A stretch of DNA of 64,000 nt from contig JAHJUE010000022.1 in the NCBI GenBank assembly GCA_018829205.1, forward strand, positions 248,001 through 312,000. Reading direction: 5' to 3'. A program made the position numbers and the translations under genes. The stretch's first letter is position 1; each line of letters starts with the position of its first letter. A model generated the notes under the pieces. The model saw nothing but the letters and a program-made list of their open reading frames with translations. It did not search any database and was not told the origin of the DNA. Positions 35,869-44,577 of the stretch are shown one piece after another. Source of the stretch: Bacteroidota bacterium. Lineage in GTDB: Bacteria > Bacteroidota > Ignavibacteria > Ignavibacteriales > Melioribacteraceae.

Positions 35869-38433
35869 TTAGCGTCGGCCGGTATACAATCCTTCTGATT
35901 TTGTAACCTTGATATCCTGAAGTTCGGGAGCTTTTAAGCGAATCGTAAAATTATAACCGCGGTATCTGCCTAAAGGATTCCATGTAAAATTCATTTCCCA
36001 ACAGCCTAAATCGCGGTATACCGTTGCCGCGGGAGCAGCTACTTCATCATTAACAAGATCATAGCTTCCGCGGACAGTAAATTTCCAATTTTTTGTAAGA
36101 TTAAATCCGAGATTTAATCCTACGGTAGATGACTTTATTGGCTTATTTGGATCGGTTTTGTTCAAATTATAGTTGTAATCCAGGCTCAAATTCCATGGAA
36201 TTGAGAAATCCTTATCTTGTTCGTCATACAATGATTTTGCTGAATTTGTATTCTGCGGAATTATATCGTTATCATCGGGGTTAAATTTGTTTTGGTCCTT
36301 TCCAGTTCTTTTTTCATCGGTAAGTTTATCGCCCGATAATCTTGTAGAAATTGAAAAACCCAAATTTTTAAGTCTGAATAATCCTCTTCCCTCTGAAATT
36401 AAAAATTTATTTATCGCGGTACTGCCGTTATGAGCATAGAACGTATAGGTTGAATTACCCGAAAAACTTAAGAGTTCGCCAATTTGTGTACGGTAACTTA
36501 AACTTAGATCAGAAAATTTAACGCTATCGGCGGCGAAATTGTAACTTGTTCTTAAATCAAAATTAAGCAGCTGTATTTTCTGTGATTGCGAAGTTGTATC
36601 CGTAGGGTCTTTTATTGTTTTGATTTCAAAAATATTGCCCAGTGAAAAACTTATATTTTGTCTTTCACTTCCGCTTGCGCCTCCGAATAATTCATTCCCG
36701 AATTTATCGTATCTGACTACATTTCCCTTATCATCAATATATTCATCATAGTATCCCCAAGTATCTGAAGTAAAATCGGGATTTATATTATAACTAACCG
36801 AAGGAATTAATGTATGCCTAAATGCTTCAATGCCGAAAGCGTTCGGCTGCATTACCCCGTATAATTTGGTAGATGCGGAAATGCTAAAGTCGAAAGTCCT
36901 AACAGAATTCAATTCATTTACATCCGTATCAACTATTTTTCTTTCGCTGACGATTCCTGTGTCCGTCATAGTTTCAACGGTTTTATACTCTTTATGAATT
37001 CTTTTATTATACCATTTCTCCTGGTAAGAAAATCTAGGTGAAATATTAAAATACCCGATTTTAGGAGAAGCGCTGGCTTGAATATCATGCTGTATACCGC
37101 CTCTTATATTTAGGTTGCCGTCGGTCTTCTTTCTTCTGTTGCTGAATTTACCGGAATATGAATATCCGAAATACTCATACCATGCCTGGTCTTTTGAAGA
37201 GCCGGATCCCCCGCTTTGCTTAAAAGGATAAACCAATTTTTTATTAAAATTAATATTCGGTAGAAATTCAGTAATGTCGCCTGATTGCAAATTCTGAGTT
37301 CTTTGATAATTGACAACCATACTGTTGCCTGATTCTTCCCAGTTTTTTCTGAATGTAGCATTAGACGTAATATTCTGCGTCAGAAGTTCATTATAATTAA
37401 TACTGTTCTGGGAAAAATACTCGCCCGATTGGAACTGCATATTTACGTCAAGTGAAGTTGTAGGATTAAAACTCTGTCTATGAAAAACCGAAAATTTCCA
37501 CTGGGTATTTTCCGTTCTATCAGGATCACCGGGTTCATTTCTTTTTTGATAAGAATAATCAGCATTTATTGAGCCGTCGAATGAATACCTCTTTTTATAA
37601 CGTGAACTGCCGTGGATACCGAAACCGCCTTTTGTATAATAATCGCCGGTAAGTTTAAAATCATAATAATCACTTAGCGCGAAAAAATATCCGAAATTTC
37701 TGAAATACTGTCCTTCTGTTGTTGTACTCCCGTAGGTAGGAATAATTATGCCAGATCTTCTTCCCGACTCTGAAGGAAAAACCGCAAACGGCAGAGGGAT
37801 TGGGATCGGTACTCCAACAACATACATAAAAACCCATTTGGCAATAACTTTATCTTTCTGTATAACCTTCATCTGACTTGCCTGAAAATGGGTTTGCGGC
37901 GGATCGCCGGCGCATGTAGTATAAATTCCGTCCTCAATAAAATAAGTATTACGGTCAACTTTTTTAACTTTATCGCCTTGGTAGCGTGCTTCTCCTTTTA
38001 CATTTTTAGCAACTGAAATAAATCCCTTCTGAGTTTTAAAATTATATTTTATGGATGATCCTTCATAAGTTTCTCCCCCTTCGGTTAGAACGGGGCTCTG
38101 TTTTAGAGTATCGGCTTCAACTATGCCTTTTGCATTTAAATCATTCGTCTCAAAGTCTAAGTCAATCTCTCCGCTTTGAAGCTCTGTTTGTTTATGTTTA
38201 AGTTTTCCGTTTCCATATAAAAACATTTTTTTGCTTTTTAAATCAAAGATTAATGAATCACTTGCGCTGGCTTCAACAACTGCGTCAATATCGAAAGATT
38301 TTTTTGAAGTTGTATCGGCAAGAGTTGTATCTGTATCTATAACCTGCAAAGCTTCCGTTTGGGGTAAAGGATTTTCCTGCGCATGCACAAAAGAAAATAA
38401 AAGCATTAATATGATGAAATATTTTTTTATCAC
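35869..38433 (-). CDS. lptD: LPS-assembly protein LptD-like outer-membrane barrel
   Basis: Outer-membrane protein expected to insert lipopolysaccharide into the outer leaflet. It has a signal peptide (MIKKYFIILMLLFSFVHA), a Thr/Asp-rich stretch, and an OstA-like beta-jellyroll at about 50-190 (KMFLYGNGKLKHKQTELQSGEIDLDF). The LptD barrel starts near 195 and includes PIPLPFAVFPSESGRRSGIIIPTYG, the conserved LptD entry motif with its prolines. At 854 residues the length fits. The last residues are RR rather than an aromatic. LptE and other lpt genes are absent here. The next genes downstream on the strand are not obviously linked; a 176-base gap separates it from the LEA-like lipoprotein gene. 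Confidence 0.88.
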   Translation of the reverse strand: MIKKYFIILMLLFSFVHAQENPLPQTEALQVIDTDTTLADTTSKKSFDIDAVVEASASDSLIFDLKSKKMFLYGNGKLKHKQTELQSGEIDLDFETNDLNAKGIVEADTLKQSPVLTEGGETYEGSSIKYNFKTQKGFISVAKNVKGEARYQGDKVKKVDRNTYFIEDGIYTTCAGDPPQTHFQASQMKVIQKDKVIAKWVFMYVVGVPIPIPLPFAVFPSESGRRSGIIIPTYGSTTTEGQYFRNFGYFFALSDYYDFKLTGDYYTKGGFGIHGSSRYKKRYSFDGSINADYSYQKRNEPGDPDRTENTQWKFSVFHRQSFNPTTSLDVNMQFQSGEYFSQNSINYNELLTQNITSNATFRKNWEESGNSMVVNYQRTQNLQSGDITEFLPNINFNKKLVYPFKQSGGSGSSKDQAWYEYFGYSYSGKFSNRRKKTDGNLNIRGGIQHDIQASASPKIGYFNISPRFSYQEKWYNKRIHKEYKTVETMTDTGIVSERKIVDTDVNELNSVRTFDFSISASTKLYGVMQPNAFGIEAFRHTLIPSVSYNINPDFTSDTWGYYDEYIDDKGNVVRYDKFGNELFGGASGSERQNISFSLGNIFEIKTIKDPTDTTSQSQKIQLLNFDLRTSYNFAADSVKFSDLSLSYRTQIGELLSFSGNSTYTFYAHNGSTAINKFLISEGRGLFRLKNLGFSISTRLSGDKLTDEKRTGKDQNKFNPDDNDIIPQNTNSAKSLYDEQDKDFSIPWNLSLDYNYNLNKTDPNKPIKSSTVGLNLGFNLTKNWKFTVRGSYDLVNDEVAAPAATVYRDLGCWEMNFTWNPLGRYRGYNFTIRLKAPELQDIKVTKSEGLYTGRR

Positions 38434-38609
38434 GTAAAATTTGAGCCGGATTTCTTTTGTTATAAATAAATGTTATTTGTAAAAGACTTATTGCGCAATG
38501 TTTATAAGTATATCAACTACTATCTCAATTCTTTACTTACGTGAAATAGTTATTATCAAATTATAGCTGATAAAGATTAAAATAAAGAACAAGATAAAGA
38601 TCGAGATTA

Positions 38610-39212
38610 TTAGTTAAACTGATAATCAACAATTGTAATTTCATCAGGATATTTATACTCACCGGCCGGAGTTTCAATTACAGGTTTTGCAATTAATTTT
38701 ATATGAGAAGTAATACCTTTGATTCCGCCGTATTTTAATATTGGTTCTACAGAATTGTTGAAATTATTTCCTTTATAAAACTCCCATAAATCGACTGATA
38801 TATTTAGCAATATTTCTATTTGTTTTTCCGATGCCGGAACAATTACAGGCTCGGAAATATTTCCTGTAAAGGTTTCTTTTTCATCAATATATAATTTATA
38901 AGAGAATGATTTTATAATTATATCAGCCGGGGGAATATTATTTTTTCCGTCATTCGGATTTACGGCTGTAACATATAGAGTAAAAGATAGCGGTATTTTT
39001 TCGTCATAAACAATTTTATACAATTTTTCTATTTCGGATGCCGACAAATCCTCAAAGCTGGATTTATTATTTATATCAATACCGCCGAGTTTTATATTAT
39101 CTGCCGAACTTAATCTAAACTTAATTTTCGAAAAATCTCCCAAAGTATTCAGAAGACTGCATGATGCGATAACAAAAATAAAAAGTGTAATTAGAATAGT
39201 TTTTATTTTCAA
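38610..39212 (-). CDS. LEA14-like (water-stress/hypersensitive-response) lipoprotein
   Basis: A 200-residue lipoprotein: signal MKIKTILITLFIFVIASC with the lipobox Cys at about 18. The mature part resembles the LEA-2/WHy beta-sandwich: LSFTLYVTAVNPNDGKNNIPPADIIIKSFSYKLYIDE, with a second, shorter strand pattern after it. In bacteria these are small periplasmic or outer-membrane lipoproteins of unknown role. Its start overlaps the Gfo/Idh/MocA stop by four bases, so it is cotranscribed with that gene and the T9SS plug gene. Confidence 0.65.
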   Translation of the reverse strand: MKIKTILITLFIFVIASCSLLNTLGDFSKIKFRLSSADNIKLGGIDINNKSSFEDLSASEIEKLYKIVYDEKIPLSFTLYVTAVNPNDGKNNIPPADIIIKSFSYKLYIDEKETFTGNISEPVIVPASEKQIEILLNISVDLWEFYKGNNFNNSVEPILKYGGIKGITSHIKLIAKPVIETPAGEYKYPDEITIVDYQFN

Positions 39213-40198
39213 TTTAACTTGGACTCCTCAATTTTTTGGATTATTATTTGAGCAACTTTTAATGCTTTTAGACCGCTTTCGCCGTTCACAATAGGTTCTT
39301 CGTCATTATTTACAGCTTTTACAAATAATTGAAGTTCATGTTTAAGAGCGTTAATTTCCGGAACAATCGGCTGTTCATAAACAACGGATTTCTTTTTATC
39401 GCCAACTCCGATTTCACCGTATGAAATAAAATGATTAGCCGACATATCCTCAGGAGCAACAAGTCTAAATACTTCCGATACGCCGGATGTAAAATCTAAT
39501 GATATATAAGCGTCTTTCTGGAACATGCGCATTTTCCTCATTTTCTTCTGAGAAATTCTGCTTGCGGTAACATTAGCTACCGCACCGTTTTCAAATTCAA
39601 TTCTTGTATTTGCTATATCAATACTATCTGAAACCACAGCCACGCCGCTGGCGCTTATATTTTTAACTTCACTTTTAACAAGACTTAAAATTATATCAAT
39701 ATCGTGAATCATTAAATCCAGGATTACGGCCACATCCGTTCCGCGCGGATTAAATTGAGATAGTCTATCGGTTTGAATGAATTTAGGGTCAAGTTCATAT
39801 TTATCTAAAGAAACAAGTGCGGGATTAAATCTTTCAATATGTCCTACCTGCAGTTTTAATTTTTTTTCTTTTGAAATTTTTACAATTTCTTCCGCCTGGT
39901 CAATTCCGGAAGTTATTGGTTTTTCAACAAACACATGTTTGTTCTTGGCGAACGCAGCTTTTACAAGTTCATAATGCGCGCTTGTAGTAGCTACAATGGA
40001 AACCGCGTCAACATTATCCAATAAATCATCCATATTTTCAAAAACTTTAACTTTGAATTCTTCTCCAACTGCTTTTGATTTTTCAATATCTCTGTCATAA
40101 ATACCGATAAACTCGCAATCTTCAACTTCTCTAAATAATTTTGTGTGTAATTTACCGAGATGACCTGTACCAATTACACCGATTTTTAATTTTTTCAT
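39209..40198 (-). CDS. Gfo/Idh/MocA family NAD(P)-dependent oxidoreductase
   Basis: A 329-residue sugar-type dehydrogenase. The Rossmann loop is IGVIGTGHLGKLH at about 6-18, the conserved Lys is in VFVEKPITS at about 93, and GHIERFNPAL near 120 marks a subgroup often encoded among Bacteroidota lipid A or envelope genes (UDP-N-acetylglucosamine 3-dehydrogenase, GnnA-like, is one possibility). A role in nucleotide-sugar or lipid A precursor modification would suit the nearby lptD, but specificity is not proven. It overlaps its neighbours on both sides by four bases. Confidence 0.85.
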   Translation of the reverse strand: MKKLKIGVIGTGHLGKLHTKLFREVEDCEFIGIYDRDIEKSKAVGEEFKVKVFENMDDLLDNVDAVSIVATTSAHYELVKAAFAKNKHVFVEKPITSGIDQAEEIVKISKEKKLKLQVGHIERFNPALVSLDKYELDPKFIQTDRLSQFNPRGTDVAVILDLMIHDIDIILSLVKSEVKNISASGVAVVSDSIDIANTRIEFENGAVANVTASRISQKKMRKMRMFQKDAYISLDFTSGVSEVFRLVAPEDMSANHFISYGEIGVGDKKKSVVYEQPIVPEINALKHELQLFVKAVNNDEEPIVNGESGLKALKVAQIIIQKIEESKLN

Positions 40199-41409
40199 AA
40201 TCCACCGCTTAAAATTTTAACATAACCAAGTAATCTATCGTAGTTTCCCCTTTCAGGTTCTTTATAATAAAGCAAAACATGATATTCGTTATTTGTTTCC
40301 CAATTGTTTCCTTCCAATTCAATCCAGCTTAAATTTGTAATTGACCCGTTTATTTCTTCAGCTGAAACATATTGATAATCATATATACCGCGCTTTAATT
40401 CGGCTGTTAGTTCGTATAGTCCGCCGTTATTCTGCATTTCGTAATCAAACCAAATATCCCACTCGTTAAAACTTCCTATCAAAAATATTTTTTTCTTAAA
40501 ATTTGACGGCATTCGCAATTTAAATGTTACATCAAGATAATCGGCGTATTCACTTTTATAATTTGTTAAAATTGAACCCCCGTTAAAATCGCGGTAATAC
40601 CGGCTATTTGTTTGAGCGGTTTCAATAACATCTCTATGCGCGTTAACTTTTTTCGAATTAAAAATATTATAATCTCTTAAATCCACCTGTCTGTATTCAT
40701 TGCCCGGGAAAATATCTTTTGCCACAAATGAAAATCTATTCGCGCCGTCCCAATTATAGTACCTGTAATTATTATAAGGATCTCTTGTAATAATTATAGG
40801 GTCATAAAATTTTTGGTTTTCTATTATTTCAATCTCATCAACATATGATGTATTTAATGAGTCAGGGAGAATAAAATCCGCACTTAATGTAAAGGTTCTT
40901 GTCGAAGAATTTGCGTTTTCGCCTTCAAGCCTTGATTTTTGCATACTCGCATTTATTTTAATACCCGGATAAACTACAAGAAATTTTCCGGAAGCATAAA
41001 TAATACTTTCGTCGTGATTATCTGTTATATAATAAATCCATTTACCGGAGAACGGGAACCACACATCTTGAGAAGGGAAATTTTTCTTGAAATGATAACT
41101 GGCTCCTCTAATATTATTCGGGAGTTTATCAAACCAAAGATTTCTTTCAACATTATGCCCTTGATTTACAAGAAATATATTATCATAAGGCTGCCAGTTT
41201 TTGTCGCAAAATTTAAATACAATGTTTAAAAAAGGCTGATAATCTGCTGCGATATCAAACTCAATTGTTATTTTGGGTGATTTTTCACTGTTATAATCAA
41301 TAACCGGGAATGAAATTTCATCTCCCGATTTATAAGTTTTTAGACTTTTTATTTCAAAGTCCTGACCAATAATATTAATTGACAAAAGAAGAAATAATAT
41401 TTTTATCAT
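40195..41409 (-). CDS. T9SS plug protein (DUF5103 family)
   Basis: A 404-residue secreted protein with a short signal peptide (MIKILFLLLSINIIGQ). It fits the DUF5103 family, now described as the type IX secretion plug that closes the periplasmic side of the SprA pore: N-terminal beta domain with ITIEFDIAADYQPFLNIVFKFCDKNWQ, and a C-terminal FLIGSFNEWDI segment like carbohydrate-binding-module-48 folds. With porX and sprA elsewhere in this window it makes three T9SS components. It overlaps the Gfo/Idh/MocA start by four bases, and a small unrecognised gene lies 12 bases upstream. Confidence 0.82.
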   Translation of the reverse strand: MIKILFLLLSINIIGQDFEIKSLKTYKSGDEISFPVIDYNSEKSPKITIEFDIAADYQPFLNIVFKFCDKNWQPYDNIFLVNQGHNVERNLWFDKLPNNIRGASYHFKKNFPSQDVWFPFSGKWIYYITDNHDESIIYASGKFLVVYPGIKINASMQKSRLEGENANSSTRTFTLSADFILPDSLNTSYVDEIEIIENQKFYDPIIITRDPYNNYRYYNWDGANRFSFVAKDIFPGNEYRQVDLRDYNIFNSKKVNAHRDVIETAQTNSRYYRDFNGGSILTNYKSEYADYLDVTFKLRMPSNFKKKIFLIGSFNEWDIWFDYEMQNNGGLYELTAELKRGIYDYQYVSAEEINGSITNLSWIELEGNNWETNNEYHVLLYYKEPERGNYDRLLGYVKILSGGL

Positions 41410-41421
41410 TTTACCTGCCGG

Positions 41422-41664
41422 TTAAAATATCTCAACACATTTAATAGAATTATAGGGCACAAATATTTTAAGCAGTCTTCCTTCTCTAACGGCTTCTAAT
41501 AAAAGTCCTTCTTCAAATGACCCAATAAGTTTTCCGGTTTTAAATACTATTTCATAAAATGTTGCCTGGTCCCCTTTACGTTCGTCGCCGTAAACTACTC
41601 CGTAGTTTTCATTCATAGTTATATTTAATGTATGATCTAAAAACTGATTCCAGTCTATTTTCAT
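41422..41664 (-). CDS. small conserved-looking protein, function unknown
   Basis: An 80-residue protein beginning MKIDWNQFLDHTLNITMN, with no signal peptide or membrane segment. The composition is mixed alpha/beta and ends in a hydrophobic strand (LLKIFVPYNSIKCVEIF). It reads like a small Sm/Hfq-like or PilZ-unrelated beta barrel, but I cannot assign a family. The 12-base spacing to the plug gene and the normal codon use support a real gene at the head of the plug/Gfo/LEA operon. Confidence 0.6.
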   Translation of the reverse strand: MKIDWNQFLDHTLNITMNENYGVVYGDERKGDQATFYEIVFKTGKLIGSFEEGLLLEAVREGRLLKIFVPYNSIKCVEIF

Positions 41665-41946
41665 AAATACCTCATTTAAATATGCTTGATCCGCATAAAT
41701 TTACTATAAAAAAAAATTAAACTTGAAGTCAAATTATGCAAATTCACAATCTTTTCCAAGGTACTTAAATTGATATAATGATTGGGGAAGGAATATTAAG
41801 GTATTCAATTCTGATTAGAATAATTGGATATAAATGCATTAGTGATATAATTTCTTATTATTTCGTTAAAAAAAAATTAAAAGTGCCGGCGATCCGTGAT
41901 AAATTCATAGAATAATTTGGACCTTCGGCACCTTTAAAGATTAGCC
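41665..41946. other. intergenic region without a gene
   Basis: This 282-base stretch lies between two minus-strand genes and holds the terminator of the DUF4097 gene near its right end. Elsewhere it is AT-rich with no ORF, tRNA or recognisable RNA. It must contain the promoter for the small protein/plug operon, though no hexamers are convincing. Confidence 0.5.
41867..41935 (-). terminator. terminator of the DUF4097 gene
   Basis: On the minus strand the transcript reads AAAGGTGCCG (41926-41935) and, after a long AT-rich loop, CCGGCACTTTT (41879-41889), followed by a run of nine T's (41867-41875). GGTCC and GGATC extend the stem with one G-U pair. The long loop makes it slightly unusual, but the T-run is good. 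Confidence 0.65.
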
Positions 41947-42840
41947 CTATCTTTCTTTAACAACAATATCGCCGCCGGAAGTTGTACATTTTAATCTGTT
42001 TCCTCCGCCGTTAAATGTGCCTTCGTATCTGCTTGATTTAACTTTTTCCGATCTTTGATTGTCGAAATAAACATCAACGTCGCCGCCGCTGGTTTTACAA
42101 TAAACATCCGCTTTAAAGTCCGAAGGAAGATAAACATGAATATCCCCGCCGGAAGTGTGCAAATCGACGCCTTCATTATTTCCAATATAATCTAATGAAA
42201 TGTCGCCACCTGAAGTAGCCGCTTCAATTATTCCGTTTGCTGATTTTAGTCTAATTTCACCTCCGGAAGTAGCAACATCGAGATTCCCTCCCGAGTTTTC
42301 AATTTCTATATCACCGCCTGAAGTATTGATATTTGCGTCGCCTTTATAATTGAGCAAAACGATATCGCCGCCTGAAGTTTTAAGTTCCGCTTCGCCGCTT
42401 AAATCGCGCACATAAATATCACCGCCCGAAGTTTTTGTTTTTATAACAAATTTCTTAGGCAAGTTGATTTCAAATTTTAAGTCTTGACCGCCGCCGAACC
42501 AGCTGAAATTAAACCAGTTATTGCTTCCTTCTTTTTTTGCTTCAATTCTTACGCCGTAATTTGTTTCTTCAAAAATGAATTCAAAATTCCTTTCAACCTT
42601 ACTTGAGCCAATTACCTTAACATAAAGTTCGTCTTTATCCCATGTATCAATTTTTACATCCCCCATTGAAGCGAATAATTCAAGTCTTTGGCCATCTTTC
42701 ACCTTAAATGTTTTTTCATGAAGAACGCCAAGATTGCCTGTATCGGCACTGATAATATTTGAATAAAATAAAAGGCTTAAAATTGCCAGTAGAATTATCC
42801 AAATAAATTTTTTGTTATTAGTTTCCAATACCCTCTCCAT
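41947..42840 (-). CDS. DUF4097-type envelope protein with TSGGDI repeats
   Basis: A 297-residue protein with an N-terminal signal or anchor segment (about 13-32: WIILLAILSLLFYSNII). From about 50 onward it has a DUF4097-like beta architecture. Eight copies of a TSGG(D/E)(I/V) turn recur from about 133 to the C-terminus, at spacings of roughly 15-30 residues, each followed by a short beta-strand; this suggests a right-handed solenoid of stacked short turns. DUF4097 proteins are putative adhesins or envelope-stress proteins of unknown mechanism. A GGAGG precedes the ATG by ten bases. It appears to be monocistronic with its own terminator. Confidence 0.8.
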   Translation of the reverse strand: MERVLETNNKKFIWIILLAILSLLFYSNIISADTGNLGVLHEKTFKVKDGQRLELFASMGDVKIDTWDKDELYVKVIGSSKVERNFEFIFEETNYGVRIEAKKEGSNNWFNFSWFGGGQDLKFEINLPKKFVIKTKTSGGDIYVRDLSGEAELKTSGGDIVLLNYKGDANINTSGGDIEIENSGGNLDVATSGGEIRLKSANGIIEAATSGGDISLDYIGNNEGVDLHTSGGDIHVYLPSDFKADVYCKTSGGDVDVYFDNQRSEKVKSSRYEGTFNGGGNRLKCTTSGGDIVVKER

Positions 42841-43015
42841 TTTTAAAATCCTCCGTTTGCTAGATTAGACTGAAATGTTAAATTAAATGTTACAATAATT
42901 ATTTTATTTGACGAATGATTTACGAAAATAGTTGTATGAAAAGTAAAATAATTAAAAAGAAGTTTTATATTTTTAGACTTATATTAAACATTAAATCCTG
43001 GATACGGCATTAGTG

Positions 43016-43381
43016 ATGAAATTATTAATAGTTGCAATCGGCTCCGGTGCCGGAGGCGCATTACGGTTTTGGATATCTTCCATGACTCAGAAATTCCTTC
43101 CCGCTTATTTCCCTTTCGGTACATTGACTGTAAATCTGCTTGGGAGTTTAATTCTAGGTATTTTAATATTCGCATTTGATGATAAGGAATTACTGAGTTC
43201 AAGTATGAAACTATTGCTTGCTGTCGGTTTCTGCGGAGGGTTTACTACATTTTCTACATTTTCGTTTGAAACGTTTAATTTAATAAAAGACACAGAATTT
43301 TTATTGGCGGGATTAAATGTTTTATTAAACGTAATTTTAACATTAGCCGGTATTTATATAGGCTATTTAATAACAAGGTAG
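43016..43381 (+). CDS. crcB: fluoride ion exporter CrcB (Fluc)
   Basis: A small dual-topology fluoride channel, working as a dimer to expel F-. The 121-residue protein has four membrane helices and the signature segments GSGAGGALRFWIS, FGTLTVNLLGSLILGI and GFCGGFTTFSTFSFE, including the Asn and the Phe-box/TTFST residues of the pore. A GTG three bases earlier (43013) is an alternative start. Two single-copy Fluc genes are sometimes paired; only one is seen here. No fluoride riboswitch is evident in the 172 bases upstream. DUF190 follows after three bases. Confidence 0.95.
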   Translation: MKLLIVAIGSGAGGALRFWISSMTQKFLPAYFPFGTLTVNLLGSLILGILIFAFDDKELLSSSMKLLLAVGFCGGFTTFSTFSFETFNLIKDTEFLLAGLNVLLNVILTLAGIYIGYLITR

Positions 43382-43384
43382 ATT

Positions 43385-43735
43385 ATGAAAATTGAAGGTG
43401 AAGCAAAACTGCTCAGAATTTTTATCGGAGAGACTGATAAAATTGGGCATATCCCCGTCTATGAAAAAATTGTTTCAGAAGCCAGGAAGCTTAATCTGGC
43501 AGGAGCTACGGTATACAAAGGAATAATGGGATATGGCGGAAACAGTGTTATTCATTCAGCCAAGATATTAACAATTTCAGAAGATCTGCCTCTTGTTATT
43601 GAAATAGTTGATGAATTAAAAAAAATTGAAGATTTTATTCCTTCGGTAGAAAAGATATTTGAAGATAGCAATTGCGGAGGATTAATAACTATGGAAAAAG
43701 CGGAAATAATAATTTTCAGAACAACAAAAAAATAA
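43385..43735 (+). CDS. DUF190 family (PII-like) protein
   Basis: A 116-residue protein of the DUF190 family, with a PII-like alpha/beta fold: KLLRIFIGETDKIGHIPVYEKIV, GATVYKGIMGYGGNSVIHSAKILTIS, and LPLVIEIVDELKKIEDFIP. It is often encoded next to crcB, as here (three-base gap), so a regulatory link to fluoride export or a small-ligand sensor role is proposed for the family but not established. It is cytoplasmic with no membrane segment. Confidence 0.88.
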   Translation: MKIEGEAKLLRIFIGETDKIGHIPVYEKIVSEARKLNLAGATVYKGIMGYGGNSVIHSAKILTISEDLPLVIEIVDELKKIEDFIPSVEKIFEDSNCGGLITMEKAEIIIFRTTKK

Positions 43736-43744
43736 TTCTTTTTA

Positions 43745-44554
43745 ATGAAAACCTACATTTCTAAATTTCACTTTTTTTATCTGCTTATATTTATTTTCAC
43801 TTTAAATATTTTTAAAACGCAACTGCTCGCACAAAATCATTATAACTTCAAACAATTTATTACTGAAGGCGGAGATTTAATTAAGCGTCCGGTAAAATGG
43901 AATTTGGGCGATTGGCTTACATTGGGCGGACTTGCGGCAGGCTCTTACGCAATAATGCATTTTGATGAAAACGTAAGGTCGGAAATGCTGAAAAATAGAA
44001 GTTTTAATGAAAGTGCTGTTATTGAATTTGGCAGAATGTACGGCGAACCTTATACCTCAAGCGGACTCGGGCTGTTTTTTTTAATTCAAGGAGTTTCAAG
44101 CAATAATAAAGCAAATGAAAAACTTGGGTTTGAAATTCTTCAGTCATTCGTTTATACTGGAATTATTACACAAATTGCTAAAGTTACTTTCGGAAGAACC
44201 CGTCCCTATATTGCAGACAACGCATTTGAGTTTAATCCTTTCCAAACTTTGAATGATAATTTCTTTTCTTTTTTTTCAGGGCATACAAGCATTGCTTTTT
44301 CACTTTCAACAATTGTTTCGGGAAACGTTGAAGGGACAGGATGGAAAATTTTAAGTTACGCTCCTGCTTTGCTCACCGGTTTTTCAAGAATATATCAGAA
44401 TAAACATTGGACATCGGATGTGTTTATGGGGGCGGCGGTAGGATATTTGGTGGGAAGATTTGTTATTAATACACATAAAGAAAAAGAAAATTACCGTGAC
44501 GTTAATTTTATACCGCCCCAGCCATTTATTAGTTTTTCATTCCCAATAAAATAA
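43745..44554 (+). CDS. PAP2-superfamily phosphatase, exported or membrane-associated
   Basis: A 269-residue protein with an N-terminal signal (about 10-27: FYLLIFIFTLNIFKTQLLA) and an acid-phosphatase PAP2 domain with all three motifs: KVTFGRTRP, FFSGHTSIAF, and RIYQNKHWTSD. These residues form the vanadate-type active site that removes phosphate from lipids or polyprenyl pyrophosphates. Substrates could be undecaprenyl or phosphatidyl-glycerol phosphates, or lipid A phosphate. It begins nine bases after DUF190 and is probably cotranscribed with crcB. Confidence 0.9.
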   Translation: MKTYISKFHFFYLLIFIFTLNIFKTQLLAQNHYNFKQFITEGGDLIKRPVKWNLGDWLTLGGLAAGSYAIMHFDENVRSEMLKNRSFNESAVIEFGRMYGEPYTSSGLGLFFLIQGVSSNNKANEKLGFEILQSFVYTGIITQIAKVTFGRTRPYIADNAFEFNPFQTLNDNFFSFFSGHTSIAFSLSTIVSGNVEGTGWKILSYAPALLTGFSRIYQNKHWTSDVFMGAAVGYLVGRFVINTHKEKENYRDVNFIPPQPFISFSFPIK

Positions 44555-44577
44555 TCAGCAATGTAAAATCATCCGGT

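Noticed and set aside
42841-43015. Fluoride riboswitch upstream of crcB
   Set aside because: None of the conserved GC-rich segments of that RNA could be recognised in this AT-rich stretch.
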